From contig NZ_SBIP01000006.1 of assembly GCF_004053875.1 (NCBI RefSeq), positions 62,001 to 126,000 on the forward strand: DNA of 64,000 nt, written 5' to 3'. Positions 18,246-26,685 of the stretch are shown one piece after another. This DNA comes from Neorhizobium lilium. GTDB taxonomy: Bacteria > Pseudomonadota > Alphaproteobacteria > Rhizobiales > Rhizobiaceae. The notes under the pieces were generated by a model. It was given only the letters and a program-made list of their open reading frames with translations, was not told where the DNA came from and did no database searches. Position numbers and translations under genes: made by a program. Positions within the stretch are counted from its first letter, which is position 1; each line of letters starts with the position of its first letter.

Positions 18246-19165
18246 TTTACTGCGCCTTCGGTGAGGCCCTTCACAATGTAACGCTCCAAGAATATGCCGA
18301 CGAGAACGAGAGGCATGATGGCTGCTGTCGCAATAGCCGCCATCGACCACCAGTTGATGCCCTGTGAGCCCGTTTGGCTCGCGACCATGACCGGCAGCGT
18401 CTTGGCATTCGAACTCGTCAGAAGGGCTGCGAAGAAGTACTCGTTCCAGCAGAGAATGACCGAGAGGATAAAGGCCGCGACCATGCCGGGCAGCGCGATG
18501 GGCAGAACGATGCGCAGGAACGCACCCCAGATCGAGCATCCATCGACCAGTGCTGCTTGCTCCAACTCTACAGGGATCGTGTCAAACTGATCGCGCATGA
18601 TCCAAATGACGATAGGCAACACCATCAGCGTATAGACGAGGATAAGGCCGACCAGTGTGTCGAGCAGCATGACATGCTTGTAGAGAACCAGAAACGGCAT
18701 CGCCAACACGACGGGCGGCAGGATGAGCTGCGATAGGAAGAAAAAGGAAATGTCCTTGTTCTTCATCCAGAGAAATTTATAGGAAAACCGGCTGAGACCA
18801 TAGGCGGCCAGCGAACCAATCAAGACGGCAAGGAACGAGGCGCCCGACGAAGCAACGATGCTGTTGAGAAAGCGGCGGATGAACTCATCACGGACCGTCG
18901 ATTGTGCAAAGATTGTATCGGGAGAGAGACCCAGTGAGCGCCAGCCTTTCCAATCCGGCGTGAAGTCAACGAAGGGAATAAGGTGTCCCTGTGTGACATT
19001 GACCGCCGTCTTGAAGGATGTGGTGATGGTCCAGTAAATCGGAAACAGTGAGACGAAGGCCCAGAACACCAGAGCCGCATAAATCAGCAGGCTGCTGGTC
19101 AGAAACTGCGGACGGCGGGACCAGAGACTTGACCGTGTCGTGGGTGTTTCAACATGTGTTGCCAT
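18242..19165 (-). CDS. Carbohydrate ABC transporter permease, MalG type
   Basis: 307 aa from the ATG at 19165 (MATHVETPTTRSS), 10 bases after the previous stop. Six hydrophobic segments and the EAA loop ELEQAALVDGCSIWGAFLRIVLPIALPG near residue 205, which docks the ATPase. Works with the MalF-type partner immediately upstream. An N-terminal extension in the same frame is antisense-like low-complexity sequence and was discarded. Confidence 0.93.
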   Translation of the reverse strand: MATHVETPTTRSSLWSRRPQFLTSSLLIYAALVFWAFVSLFPIYWTITTSFKTAVNVTQGHLIPFVDFTPDWKGWRSLGLSPDTIFAQSTVRDEFIRRFLNSIVASSGASFLAVLIGSLAAYGLSRFSYKFLWMKNKDISFFFLSQLILPPVVLAMPFLVLYKHVMLLDTLVGLILVYTLMVLPIVIWIMRDQFDTIPVELEQAALVDGCSIWGAFLRIVLPIALPGMVAAFILSVILCWNEYFFAALLTSSNAKTLPVMVASQTGSQGINWWSMAAIATAAIMPLVLVGIFLERYIVKGLTEGAVK

Positions 19166-19175
19166 CGGTTTAGCC

Positions 19176-20285
19176 TCAATTGTCGCGTTGCATCCACCGG
19201 CTCGCCCCTTTGAGGATGAGCGCGACGAAAATGATGATGATGACGAGATAGAATTCCGCAAGCATGGTGCCGTAGCCGACATTGGAGCGGTCGCGATATT
19301 CGCGGAAGATGAAACTGGAGACGGTATCGGTTGCCCCGCCCGGCCCCCCGGCCGTGACGTTGATGACGATATCGGCCAGCTTCAGCTGAAAGATGACGCG
19401 CAGAATGATGACGGTGATGCTGACCGGCAGCATGAGTGGAAAGGTGATTTCCTTGAAACTCTGCCATCCCGAGGCACCATCAACCTTCGCTGCCTCCTTG
19501 ATTTCGGAAGGCAAGGCCTGAAGGCCTGCGAGCAGCAGGATCATCATGAAGGGAATGGAGACCCAGGCATCCATAGCAATGATCGAAGACCGTGCCAGCC
19601 ATGGTGTGGAAAAGAACGCAGGATTATCCCAGCCCAGATGACGCGCAAGCGTCGCTGCCGGCCCGAAACGATATTCCATCAGCGATTTGCCGATCATCCA
19701 GCTGACGGCAACGGGGCTGAGCATCAGAGGCAGCAGGAAAGCAACACGGAAGAACTTGCGCGCCTTGATCTCGGCGTTCAGCAGCAAAGCCAGCCCGAAG
19801 GCGATGGCATATTGCACCAGCACCGACAGAACATAATAGACCATGTTCAGCAGCGCATTCCAGAAATAGCGATCCGCAAACAGCGTGCGGAGGTTATCGA
19901 GACCGTTGAAACGACGGCCTGCCACCGCACTCAGGTTCCAGTCGGTAAACGCGATATAGAGACCGAAGACGGTAGGAAAGACGACCATGGCAACGGTAAA
20001 GAGAACGGCAGGCAACACGAAGGCTGCACGCTGACCCGCTTCCCCTCGGATCATCACCTGCGCTGCGCAAAGCGCACCCGCCCAGATGATGTAGCCAGAA
20101 AGCAGAGGCCGCCAGCTGACGAAACCAAAGGATGTGACACCCGCCACATCAGTTATCTGCGCAAGAAGGACGCCAAAAAGCAGCACTGTGGCGGCCACCA
20201 GCAGCAGCTTCCCGCGCCGTGCGGAGCCTGGCGGAACGATCATCCGTTCCACGGGACCGAGGGATTGCGGGATCGTATGCAACAT
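19176..20285 (-). CDS. Carbohydrate ABC transporter permease, MalF type
   Basis: 369 aa, somewhat long for the family because of an N-terminal region with three extra hydrophobic segments (about residues 25-45, 55-80 and 90-110). The EAA motif EIKEAAKVDGASGWQSFKEITFPLMLP is near residue 260. Inner-membrane partner of the MalG-type protein. Separated from the upstream binding-protein gene by 219 bases that contain a strong hairpin. Confidence 0.92.
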   Translation of the reverse strand: MLHTIPQSLGPVERMIVPPGSARRGKLLLVAATVLLFGVLLAQITDVAGVTSFGFVSWRPLLSGYIIWAGALCAAQVMIRGEAGQRAAFVLPAVLFTVAMVVFPTVFGLYIAFTDWNLSAVAGRRFNGLDNLRTLFADRYFWNALLNMVYYVLSVLVQYAIAFGLALLLNAEIKARKFFRVAFLLPLMLSPVAVSWMIGKSLMEYRFGPAATLARHLGWDNPAFFSTPWLARSSIIAMDAWVSIPFMMILLLAGLQALPSEIKEAAKVDGASGWQSFKEITFPLMLPVSITVIILRVIFQLKLADIVINVTAGGPGGATDTVSSFIFREYRDRSNVGYGTMLAEFYLVIIIIFVALILKGASRWMQRDN

Positions 20286-20465
20286 GGGCGGACCCTTGAT
20301 CTGATGCGGATATCGGATGGCTTATATTACTTCGCAACCCGGTCGATTTCAGGAATGCAGCGCAAGCATAAGGCGCGCGACTAGTGCGGACGGCCCCGTC
20401 TCTCACCTTTGACTGGGTGAGTGGCCGCTCACCATTCAATAAGCCGGTGCCTGGTCTTTCCGGCC

Positions 20466-20495
20466 GATCAGGCGGCACCCTAGCGCCGCCTGATC
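20466..20495 (-). terminator. Intercistronic stem-loop after the Tat-type binding protein gene
   Basis: Perfect 11-bp inverted repeat GATCAGGCGGC / GCCGCCTGATC with an 8-base loop, 9 bases after the binding-protein stop. No U-run follows. The rest of the 219-base gap contains a set of short complementary repeats (20402-20433) but no gene. Confidence 0.7.
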
Positions 20496-20504
20496 TTTTC
20501 AAAG

Positions 20505-22166
20505 TCAAGCCCCGAGCGAAGCCTTGTAGAGTGCGATCTGCTTGTCGCGGCCAAGTTGGTCCGTGATCTTCTCCCAAGCAGCTGCGATGGCATCTGCCCC
20601 AGCCTGAGCCGTTGCCTGACCGGCAAAAATCTTTGCCAGTTCGTCTTCGGCTACGCTGTAGTACTGGAAGATGCCGGGGATGCGTGGCTCGATCGCGGCA
20701 TTTGGGTGGTTATAGGAGTTCAACTGCGACGCAAGGTAGCTCGAGATGAACGCCTCGTCGTAACCGGCCGACACCCATTCCTTGATGTCGAACTGGCTCT
20801 TGCGGTAGCACTGGAACCCGGAGGGGTAAGCGGCAGTCCACAATGCCAGATCCTTGCCGCCGAGGTGAGCGGCTGCGCTCCAGGCCGCCTTCTTCCTTTT
20901 TTCGTCGCTATCCACTCGCGCCATCACATAGACGCCCCAGCCAAGATAGGCCATGTTCGGTGCATGGTTCGGGCCGCTAGCGAGCTTGTCCCACTGTCCG
21001 GTCTTCGAGTTGTAAACGTCATCCGAGCCCGGAAGAATATCAAAACCGATTGTGTCACCGACGACCGAGCTGTCACTCGTGCGCGCGCTGGCACCCACAT
21101 CACCCCACCACGACACCATGGAGCCGGTTCCCGCTAGGAACTGCTGGAAGGCTGTCGTGCCGGGATCGGCGTTTAGCTGATCGCCCGCTTCCGACGGCAA
21201 GGCATCGATAACGTCCTGAATTGCGCGGACCCAGGCAGGGTTGTTGATGCGCGGTTTCATCGTGTCGACGTCGAAGAGCCACGCTTTGTCATCCGGATGC
21301 TTGGCATAGGCCGTCGCACGACTGCCGAGGAAGTAGAACCCGAAACCACCCCAGGCCTTCGGCGCATCGAGGTAGCCGACCGCTTCCATGCCGCCGATCG
21401 ACTTGCCCTTCAGAAACTTGGTGACCTCCTGAACCTTCTGCCAGGTCTTCGGCACGCCCCACTCGCCTTCGTGGCCCTCGTCCTTCCAGGCTTTGGCGAG
21501 GTCCGCGTCGGCGAAGTAATCAGTGCGATAGTTGAAGTTGTGGCAATCGCCGTCGACGGAGATGCGGTAGGTCTTGCCGTCCCAGGTGCCGACTGGCGCC
21601 TTGAGGTAGTCGACATAGTCGTCCATGTCGATCTGGGCCTTGACCCAGTCCGGCACTTCCGAAGCAAGCCCCTTGCCGCAGACATCTCCCTCAAACGGCG
21701 CGCCCATTTCCAGAATGTCGAAATCGACCGTGCCGGTGGCAATGGCCTGTTGTAGACGTGGATTGTAGTCCGCCTGCGCAAGATCGATCCAGGTGATCTT
21801 CGCGCCGGTATATTCTTCCCACGGCTTCAGAAAGCCACGAAACAGGACATTGTGAAGGTTCTGGTTATTGAGGCCCATGAAGGACAGTTCGACACCGGCA
21901 AACTCACCCTGCTTGACATTCTTCTTCGTCGCCTCCAGGCACATCTCGCCAACCTTCTGCCAGTCGGCATCGGTAGGAGAGCCCTTGCCGACGCCAGGCA
22001 CCTGCAATATCTGGCTGCGCAAGGATGCATCCTGCGCGTAAACTGCTCCAAACGGACCAAGAACGCTGCCTGCGGCGGCGACGGCTCCGAGGCTTGCGCC
22101 GGTCTTCAAGATGGCGCGCCGGCTCAAGCCAATCGCCATCATTCTCTCGAAATCATTCACTTTCAT
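20505..22166 (-). CDS. Tat-exported extracellular solute-binding protein, family 1 (large)
   Basis: 553 aa from the ATG at 22166, preceded by GGGAGGAGACC. The N-terminus LSRRAILKTGASLGAVAAAGSVLGP is a twin-arginine signal with AVYAQD cleavage region. At about 550 residues it is longer than most maltose-type binding proteins (about 420). The mature part has the SBP_bac_1 pattern of alternating domains, e.g. GKTYRISVDGDCHNFNYRTDYF near residue 200. It serves the MalFG-type permeases downstream. Ligand unknown; the size suggests a sugar derivative or oligosaccharide. Confidence 0.9.
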   Translation of the reverse strand: MKVNDFERMMAIGLSRRAILKTGASLGAVAAAGSVLGPFGAVYAQDASLRSQILQVPGVGKGSPTDADWQKVGEMCLEATKKNVKQGEFAGVELSFMGLNNQNLHNVLFRGFLKPWEEYTGAKITWIDLAQADYNPRLQQAIATGTVDFDILEMGAPFEGDVCGKGLASEVPDWVKAQIDMDDYVDYLKAPVGTWDGKTYRISVDGDCHNFNYRTDYFADADLAKAWKDEGHEGEWGVPKTWQKVQEVTKFLKGKSIGGMEAVGYLDAPKAWGGFGFYFLGSRATAYAKHPDDKAWLFDVDTMKPRINNPAWVRAIQDVIDALPSEAGDQLNADPGTTAFQQFLAGTGSMVSWWGDVGASARTSDSSVVGDTIGFDILPGSDDVYNSKTGQWDKLASGPNHAPNMAYLGWGVYVMARVDSDEKRKKAAWSAAAHLGGKDLALWTAAYPSGFQCYRKSQFDIKEWVSAGYDEAFISSYLASQLNSYNHPNAAIEPRIPGIFQYYSVAEDELAKIFAGQATAQAGADAIAAAWEKITDQLGRDKQIALYKASLGA

Positions 22167-22191
22167 TTGGGTCTCCTCCCGTTGATAAACC

Positions 22192-22206
22192 GCCACGTTT
22201 CGTGGC
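22192..22206 (-). repeat. Short stem-loop between ATPase and binding-protein genes
   Basis: GCCACG and CGTGGC flank a 3-base loop in the 77-base gap between the ATPase stop and the binding-protein start. Possible mRNA processing or stability element. Small, could be chance. Confidence 0.35.
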
Positions 22207-22243
22207 TGCCAGCGCTTCCTCCGCGAAGAACCGGCGAAAACTC

Positions 22244-23305
22244 TCAGTCGAGCCTCAACCCGGTTCCTCCATCGAACAGATGGACGAGGCTCGCGTTCGG
22301 CGTCATGGCGATTGCCTGGCCCGAAGGTTCCTCGACCCTGTCGCGAAACACGCCGATAATCTTCTGCTGCCCGAGCTTTGCGAAAACCTGCGTTTCGGAC
22401 CCGGTCGACTCGACCACCGTAACATGGGCGCTCACAGTCCCGCCGAGCGTGAAATGCTCCGGCCGAATACCGTAAAATGCAGGCTTACCGTCTGAACCGG
22501 CAGGCGCACGTGATAGCGGCAAGCGAATGCCGTCATCCGTCTCGAAATATGGTTCTACGTCGCTGCGAATATGACCTTTGATGAGGTTCATGGACGGAGA
22601 GCCGATGAAGCTTGCAACGAAGGTGTTGGCGGGCTTGTCATAAAGCGTCAGCGGCGAGCCGATCTGCTCCACGCGCCCGTCCCGCAAGACGACGATGCGG
22701 TCCGCCATGGTCATGGCCTCGACCTGGTCATGGGTCACATAGATCATCGTCGTCGCCAATCGACGCTGCAACTCCTTGATCTCGGCCCGCATCTGCACGC
22801 GCAGCTTTGCATCGAGGTTGGAGAGCGGCTCGTCGAACAGGAAGACTTTTGGATCGCGAACAATCGCACGGCCCATCGCCACACGCTGGCGCTGGCCACC
22901 GGAAAGCTGACGGGGGTAGCGGGCCAGATAAGGCGTCAGATCAAGAATTTCTGCGGCTTTATGGACGCGGACGTCGATATCCGACCGGTTCTCGCCGCGC
23001 ATTTTCAGCGCAAAGCCCATATTCTCGGCCACCGTCTTGTGCGGATAGAGCGCGTAGCTCTGAAACACCATGGCGATATCGCGATCTTTTGGCGGCAGGT
23101 CATTGACTACTTTTCCGTCAATCCTGATGTCGCCGAACGTTATCGGCTCAAGGCCCGCAACCATGCGCAGCAGGGTCGATTTTCCGCAGCCGGACGGCCC
23201 CACAAGAACGACGAATTCGCCGTCGGGTATTTCAACGGAAACGCCATGGATCACCGTCAGGCTTCCATAGGCTTTTCCGACATTGACGATATTCATCGAT
23301 GCCAA
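22244..23305 (-). CDS. ABC transporter ATPase, UgpC/MalK type
   Basis: 353 aa. The start is a TTG at 23305: GGAGGAG lies 7 bases upstream of it but 16 from the first in-frame ATG (23296). Walker A GPSGCGKSTLLR near residue 38, signature LSGGQRQRVAMGRAI near 135, Walker B FLFDEPLSNLD, and a C-terminal TOBE/OB regulatory domain (residues 240-353). First gene of the MalFGK-type operon. Although such ATPases can be shared among systems, this one is encoded with its own set. Confidence 0.93.
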   Translation of the reverse strand: MASMNIVNVGKAYGSLTVIHGVSVEIPDGEFVVLVGPSGCGKSTLLRMVAGLEPITFGDIRIDGKVVNDLPPKDRDIAMVFQSYALYPHKTVAENMGFALKMRGENRSDIDVRVHKAAEILDLTPYLARYPRQLSGGQRQRVAMGRAIVRDPKVFLFDEPLSNLDAKLRVQMRAEIKELQRRLATTMIYVTHDQVEAMTMADRIVVLRDGRVEQIGSPLTLYDKPANTFVASFIGSPSMNLIKGHIRSDVEPYFETDDGIRLPLSRAPAGSDGKPAFYGIRPEHFTLGGTVSAHVTVVESTGSETQVFAKLGQQKIIGVFRDRVEEPSGQAIAMTPNASLVHLFDGGTGLRLD

Positions 23306-23662
23306 AACTTTTCTCCTCCACGATGACGCGCACTCCTCGCGTCACTTGCGCCTCCCTGTGAATAGGCGGATGCAGCCAGCCGCCGCATCCGCCATCATCG
23401 TGCTATCCTTGGGAGGACACATCCGTTCCATTAACTTCACACATACTCTTATTTTTGTAAACTAGGGTTTCAGCGACTTCTCGAAAAATTTTTCATTTAA
23501 CCCGAACGGCACTGAATTATTGAAATTTTGCAGCACCAATCACCCATTTTCCACGATACATAAGGCCCGCCTTCACTTTCTACGGCATATAGCAATTGCC
23601 GACATTACGAAAATAATATAGTCCGTGAAGAATAAGAATGCGGCTTCTGGGAGGTGAAAGCA
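23306..23662. other. Divergent intergenic region, ATPase operon / RbsD-like gene
   Basis: 357 bases between the two divergent starts. It is AT-rich around 23430-23640, contains the operator-like element at 23435-23462 and is likely to hold both promoters. No small gene is apparent. Confidence 0.5.
23435..23462. promoter_or_regulatory. Candidate operator shared with 17136-17163
   Basis: 28 bases starting CTTCACACAT and ending TTTTTGTAAAC. It matches 18 of 28 positions of the element upstream of the TIM-barrel/RbsABC operon, the matches being concentrated in the two ends. Placed between the divergent ATPase operon and the mutarotase gene. Confidence 0.45.
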
Positions 23663-24103
23663 GTGCTCAAAGGGATCGACCCCATCATTAACGCCGAACT
23701 GATCCACGCGCTGATGCTGATGGGGCATGGCGATCAGTTGGTTTTATGTGACATCAACCATCCTGCTCAAACCATCGCGCGTCAAACGACATATGGTCGT
23801 CTGATCGATGTTTCCGGGTGCGGCCTGGAACGCGCTGCAGAAGCAATCTTAAAGCTGTTTCCCCTGGACACGTTCATCAGCGCGCCGGTAAAACGCATGC
23901 AGGTCGTTGGCGACCCCGAGGGCCAGGTTCCGATTTTCGCGGTCATGCAGGCGGTCATCGATCGTTCCGAGGGCCATCCCGTGTGCATAGAGGCTTTGGA
24001 ACGGTTTGCGTTTTACGACGCTGCGAAAAACTCGTTTGCCATTGTCAGAACCTCTGATCCAGGACCTTATGGATGCTTCATTTTTAGTAAGGGAGTTGTA
24101 TGA
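23663..24103 (+). CDS. RbsD/FucU-family sugar mutarotase/pyranase
   Basis: 146 aa from a GTG at 23663: GGGAGG is 8 bases upstream, and the protein then begins VLKGIDPIINAELIHALMLMGHGDQLVL, matching the normal FucU start; an in-frame GTG at 23654 overlaps the ribosome site. The MGHGD motif and the C-terminal GPYGCFIFSKGVV are family hallmarks. It speeds interconversion of pyranose, furanose or anomeric forms of a sugar so that isomerases and kinases can use it. The only plus-strand gene of the sugar locus, divergent from the ATPase operon. Confidence 0.88.
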   Translation: MLKGIDPIINAELIHALMLMGHGDQLVLCDINHPAQTIARQTTYGRLIDVSGCGLERAAEAILKLFPLDTFISAPVKRMQVVGDPEGQVPIFAVMQAVIDRSEGHPVCIEALERFAFYDAAKNSFAIVRTSDPGPYGCFIFSKGVV

Positions 24104-24168
24104 GGCCATCGCCAAGACTGCTTGGAAGCGAGGTGACGTTTTAACTCATGCCTGCCGTCCTTTTGCAT

Positions 24169-24474
24169 TTAATCGTAAGATCCCAGCACCAACAATTTCA
24201 ACAAGATAGCCCGGCACGTCATTTGACGAAATAACCTGAGATTAGGTCCCATCACCAGCCGGAACGGACGCATTCTTACATTTAAATGCCAAACGACATC
24301 ATCGGTTTCTTGTCCATCGGTCGTTCCGCGCACCTGAAGACCAAGCCATTCCGTATCGGTCAAAGACCGCTCTATGTCGATACGTTTGAACGATTGCGAG
24401 GCATGTTCGGTGATGGTCTTCTCGATGTAATCGAGGTCTCCAAGCGCAAAAGCCGTGTAGCGCGAACGCATAAA
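24169..24474 (-). pseudogene. YchJ/UPF0225-like fragment
   Basis: The stretch RFMRSRYTAFALGDLDYIEKT and later DTEWLGLQVRGTTDG match the NTF2-like part of YchJ-type proteins, which normally follows an N-terminal CPCGSG SEC-C motif. That motif is absent. The right end runs abruptly into the antisense strand of an SDR fragment at about 24475, and the C-terminal part after TDDVV no longer resembles the family. A remnant broken on both sides. Confidence 0.55.
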
Positions 24475-24979
24475 TCTTTCGACGATCTGGCAGACCAGGA
24501 CTGGCTGTTCCTGTACGAGCTCAACGCCATGAGCGGCGTGCGCCTTACAAAGCACTACCTTCCCGGAATGCCCAGCCGAGGATGGGGCGTATCGTGTTCA
24601 TCAGCAGCGAATCCGCGCTGTATCCGCCGTAGGAGATGATCTACTGCGGCATGACCAAGGCCGCGCAACTCGCTGTCTCGCGCGGCGCCGCTGAACTCTC
24701 TGGCGGGATTGGCGTCACCGTCAACGCCGCTCTTCCTGGCCGAACAAGATCAGAAGGTTTCGGGGACGTGCTCGAGAACATCGCACAGCAGTCGAGCCAG
24801 AGCATCGAGGATGTCGAGCGAGATTTTCTCGCCAACAACCGTCCACGTCCTTCCTCGGCAGGTTCTCGACCACAGAGGAAATCGCCAACATGGTCGTCTA
24901 CATCTGCTCGCAGCAGGCGGTGGCCACGAGCGGCACGGCACTGCGTGTCGATGGAGGCGTGGTGCGGTCGATCATGTGA
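24472..24979 (+). pseudogene. Short-chain dehydrogenase remnant (C-terminal two thirds)
   Basis: Reads across three frames as one SDR: KSFDDLADQDWLFLYELNAMSGVRLTKHYLPGM, a one-base deletion near 24587, then RIVFISSESALYPP, an in-frame TAG at 24630-24632, EMIYCGMTKAAQLAVSRGAAE (catalytic Tyr-x3-Lys shifted to C-GMTK with Tyr preserved), VNAALPGRTRSEG, another frameshift near 24845, and TTEEIANMVVYICS...GTALRVDGGVV ending in TGA at 24979. The Rossmann N-terminus is missing. Two frameshifts plus one stop show decay rather than a sequencing slip. Confidence 0.75.
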
Positions 24980-25217
24980 GGCGCAGATACGGATGGTCGA
25001 CGAACCGTCGTCGATCATCCGACTACCGCCACCATCTGCGCCATCTGAATCTCGGTGCCGGAAGGCGCGCTTTTTCGCTAACCCGTGGATGGAGCGCAAA
25101 AGGTTCGCCTTAAACCAAATCGAACGGCCGGCCCAATAATTGGCGGACCCGTTTCGAGAAAGCGTCCGTGCCGGGACTGGCGGTTCGTTCATCCCCAAGA
25201 CTCTGGACTTTAAAAGG

Positions 25218-25401
25218 TTATATCTGTCCAGACACACCGGACGTTCCCTTACCGAGCGGGCGTGAGTGTTCAACAAGGTAATCGATAAAGCACCTGACGC
25301 GCGCCGACGTATGCGTGCCGCCGACGAACACCGTGATGGTGCGCGTCCTCCAGCACTTTCGGCATGCCCCGGCGTGTAAGGTATTCGCGTTCTACGGTGA
25401 T
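25218..25401 (-). pseudogene. LysR-type regulator remnant
   Basis: Two pieces of a LysR effector domain in different frames: ITVEREYLTRRGMPKVLED (25401-25345), the usual loop before domain II, followed directly by the C-terminal TITVFVGGTHTSARVRCFIDYLVEH ending with TAA at 25218-25220. About 100 residues between them, and the whole HTH domain, are gone. It lies between two SDR remnants, the usual LysR/SDR pairing. Confidence 0.65.
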
Positions 25402-25547
25402 GGCCTCCCAATCCAAACAAGTAGACATCAACAGACAGGCGGCCCGCGTCCTATAAGGTGGCAAATACGTCTTTTGCGTAACCGCGCGACTGCAATAAGA
25501 TCATGGCCAATCGTTTCAACGAAGGACACGATCATAAGCAATGAACT

Positions 25548-25700
25548 TTGGAAGCACTCATTACGGGCGCATCGACCGGCATCAGATCAATCTACGCCGA
25601 CCGCCTTGCCCGCCGGGGCTATGACCTCGTCCTGGTCGCTCGTCAGAAGGACAAGCTGGATGCGCTTGTCGAGCGCCTCGCCCGCGAAGATAAGGTTGAG
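25548..25700 (+). pseudogene. SDR N-terminal fragment
   Basis: EALITGASTGIRSIYADRLARRGYDLVLVARQKDKLDALVERLARED is a Rossmann start of a DltE-like SDR, with the last Gly of TGxxxGIG changed to Arg and the natural start lost in a frameshift. Homology stops near 25700, after about 50 residues. Confidence 0.65.
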
Positions 25701-25848
25701 CATTCCGGCGATGATGAATTAGCATTGCATGTTCTACTCCTGTGTAAGATTGGGTGGATGAATGCGACCTGCTAGCAAGTTCAGGTCGGGATGGGAGGTA
25801 TCGATCGGCGCTGCTCACGAAAACTTGGATCGGTATTGCCTGCCGTGA

Positions 25849-26607
25849 TCAAAACTCGTCAAGCGCTTCGATCAGGAGTTCCGCCACGATGCCGCTGCTG
25901 TACTGCTGCTGCCCGGTGATGAGGCGTCCGTCGCGGATGGCGAACGGCTCGTTGGCATCGCGGCAGAGGAAGCTCGTGCCATCGATACCCGCGGCCTCGC
26001 TCTGGATAGTGTAGTCGTTCAGCGTCATGCCGAAGGCGCTGTTGACCTCTTCTTCCTCCTCGTCGGTGAAGCCCGTCCATTTCTTGCCGTCGGCCAACAG
26101 CTTGCCGTCGGACAGGCGGGTCCAGAGCAACAGCGAGGAGCCGTGGCAGATCAGCGTGACGATCTTGCCTTTCTCATAGAAGGACGCGATCAGCGCGTGC
26201 AGCGCAGTGTCGTCCCTGAAGGTCAGTAGCGGACCGCCGCCACCCGCGACCCAGACCGCGTCATAATCGTCCAGAGAGATAGTGCTGATGGGCAAGGTGT
26301 TTTTCAACATCGCGCCGAACTTCGCATGATTGACGAAACCGAGGCTGATGAGATCGTCGGCATAAGCGCCAGCGGGGGTGCGCGGATCGCTATGGGTGTC
26401 GAACATCACCTCGCCACCCTTCGGGGAGGCGAGATCGACCTGGTGCCCCGCTTCGGTAAACATCAGGAAGGCGCGGGTCATTTCCTCGGCGAAGAAGCCG
26501 ACCGGAAAGCCCTTGAGCTCAGCCGTGTTGGAGACAATCAACAGGATGCGTCGCGGCTTGCGCTTCATGCCGATCCGGGTTTCGATTTTCAGGTCGGATG
26601 CTGGCAT
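25849..26607 (-). CDS. DJ-1/PfpI-family class I amidotransferase-like protein (Hsp31-type)
   Basis: 252 aa from the ATG at 26607, with AAGGAG upstream; a longer frame to 26652 lacks a ribosome site. The nucleophile elbow is LICHGSSLLLW near residue 150 (Cys-His-Gly), and the partner Glu lies in GFFAEEMTRAF near residue 40. YDAVWVAGGGGP marks the typical strand. Family members are glyoxalase III/deglycase or chaperone-like stress proteins. Cytoplasmic. It follows the DUF924 gene on the same strand with about 80 bases between. Confidence 0.85.
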   Translation of the reverse strand: MPASDLKIETRIGMKRKPRRILLIVSNTAELKGFPVGFFAEEMTRAFLMFTEAGHQVDLASPKGGEVMFDTHSDPRTPAGAYADDLISLGFVNHAKFGAMLKNTLPISTISLDDYDAVWVAGGGGPLLTFRDDTALHALIASFYEKGKIVTLICHGSSLLLWTRLSDGKLLADGKKWTGFTDEEEEEVNSAFGMTLNDYTIQSEAAGIDGTSFLCRDANEPFAIRDGRLITGQQQYSSGIVAELLIEALDEF

Positions 26608-26685
26608 TCGCAGATTACTCCTTGTTGTTGTCGTAGCCTGGAGCGTCGGCACAGGCTCCTTGCGATGATGTAAAATGCGAGGGTC

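Noticed and set aside
19140-20384. 414-codon plus-strand open frame
   Set aside because: Antisense to the two MalF/MalG-type permeases, with a composition rich in Gln, Asp, Arg and His as expected from reversed membrane codons.
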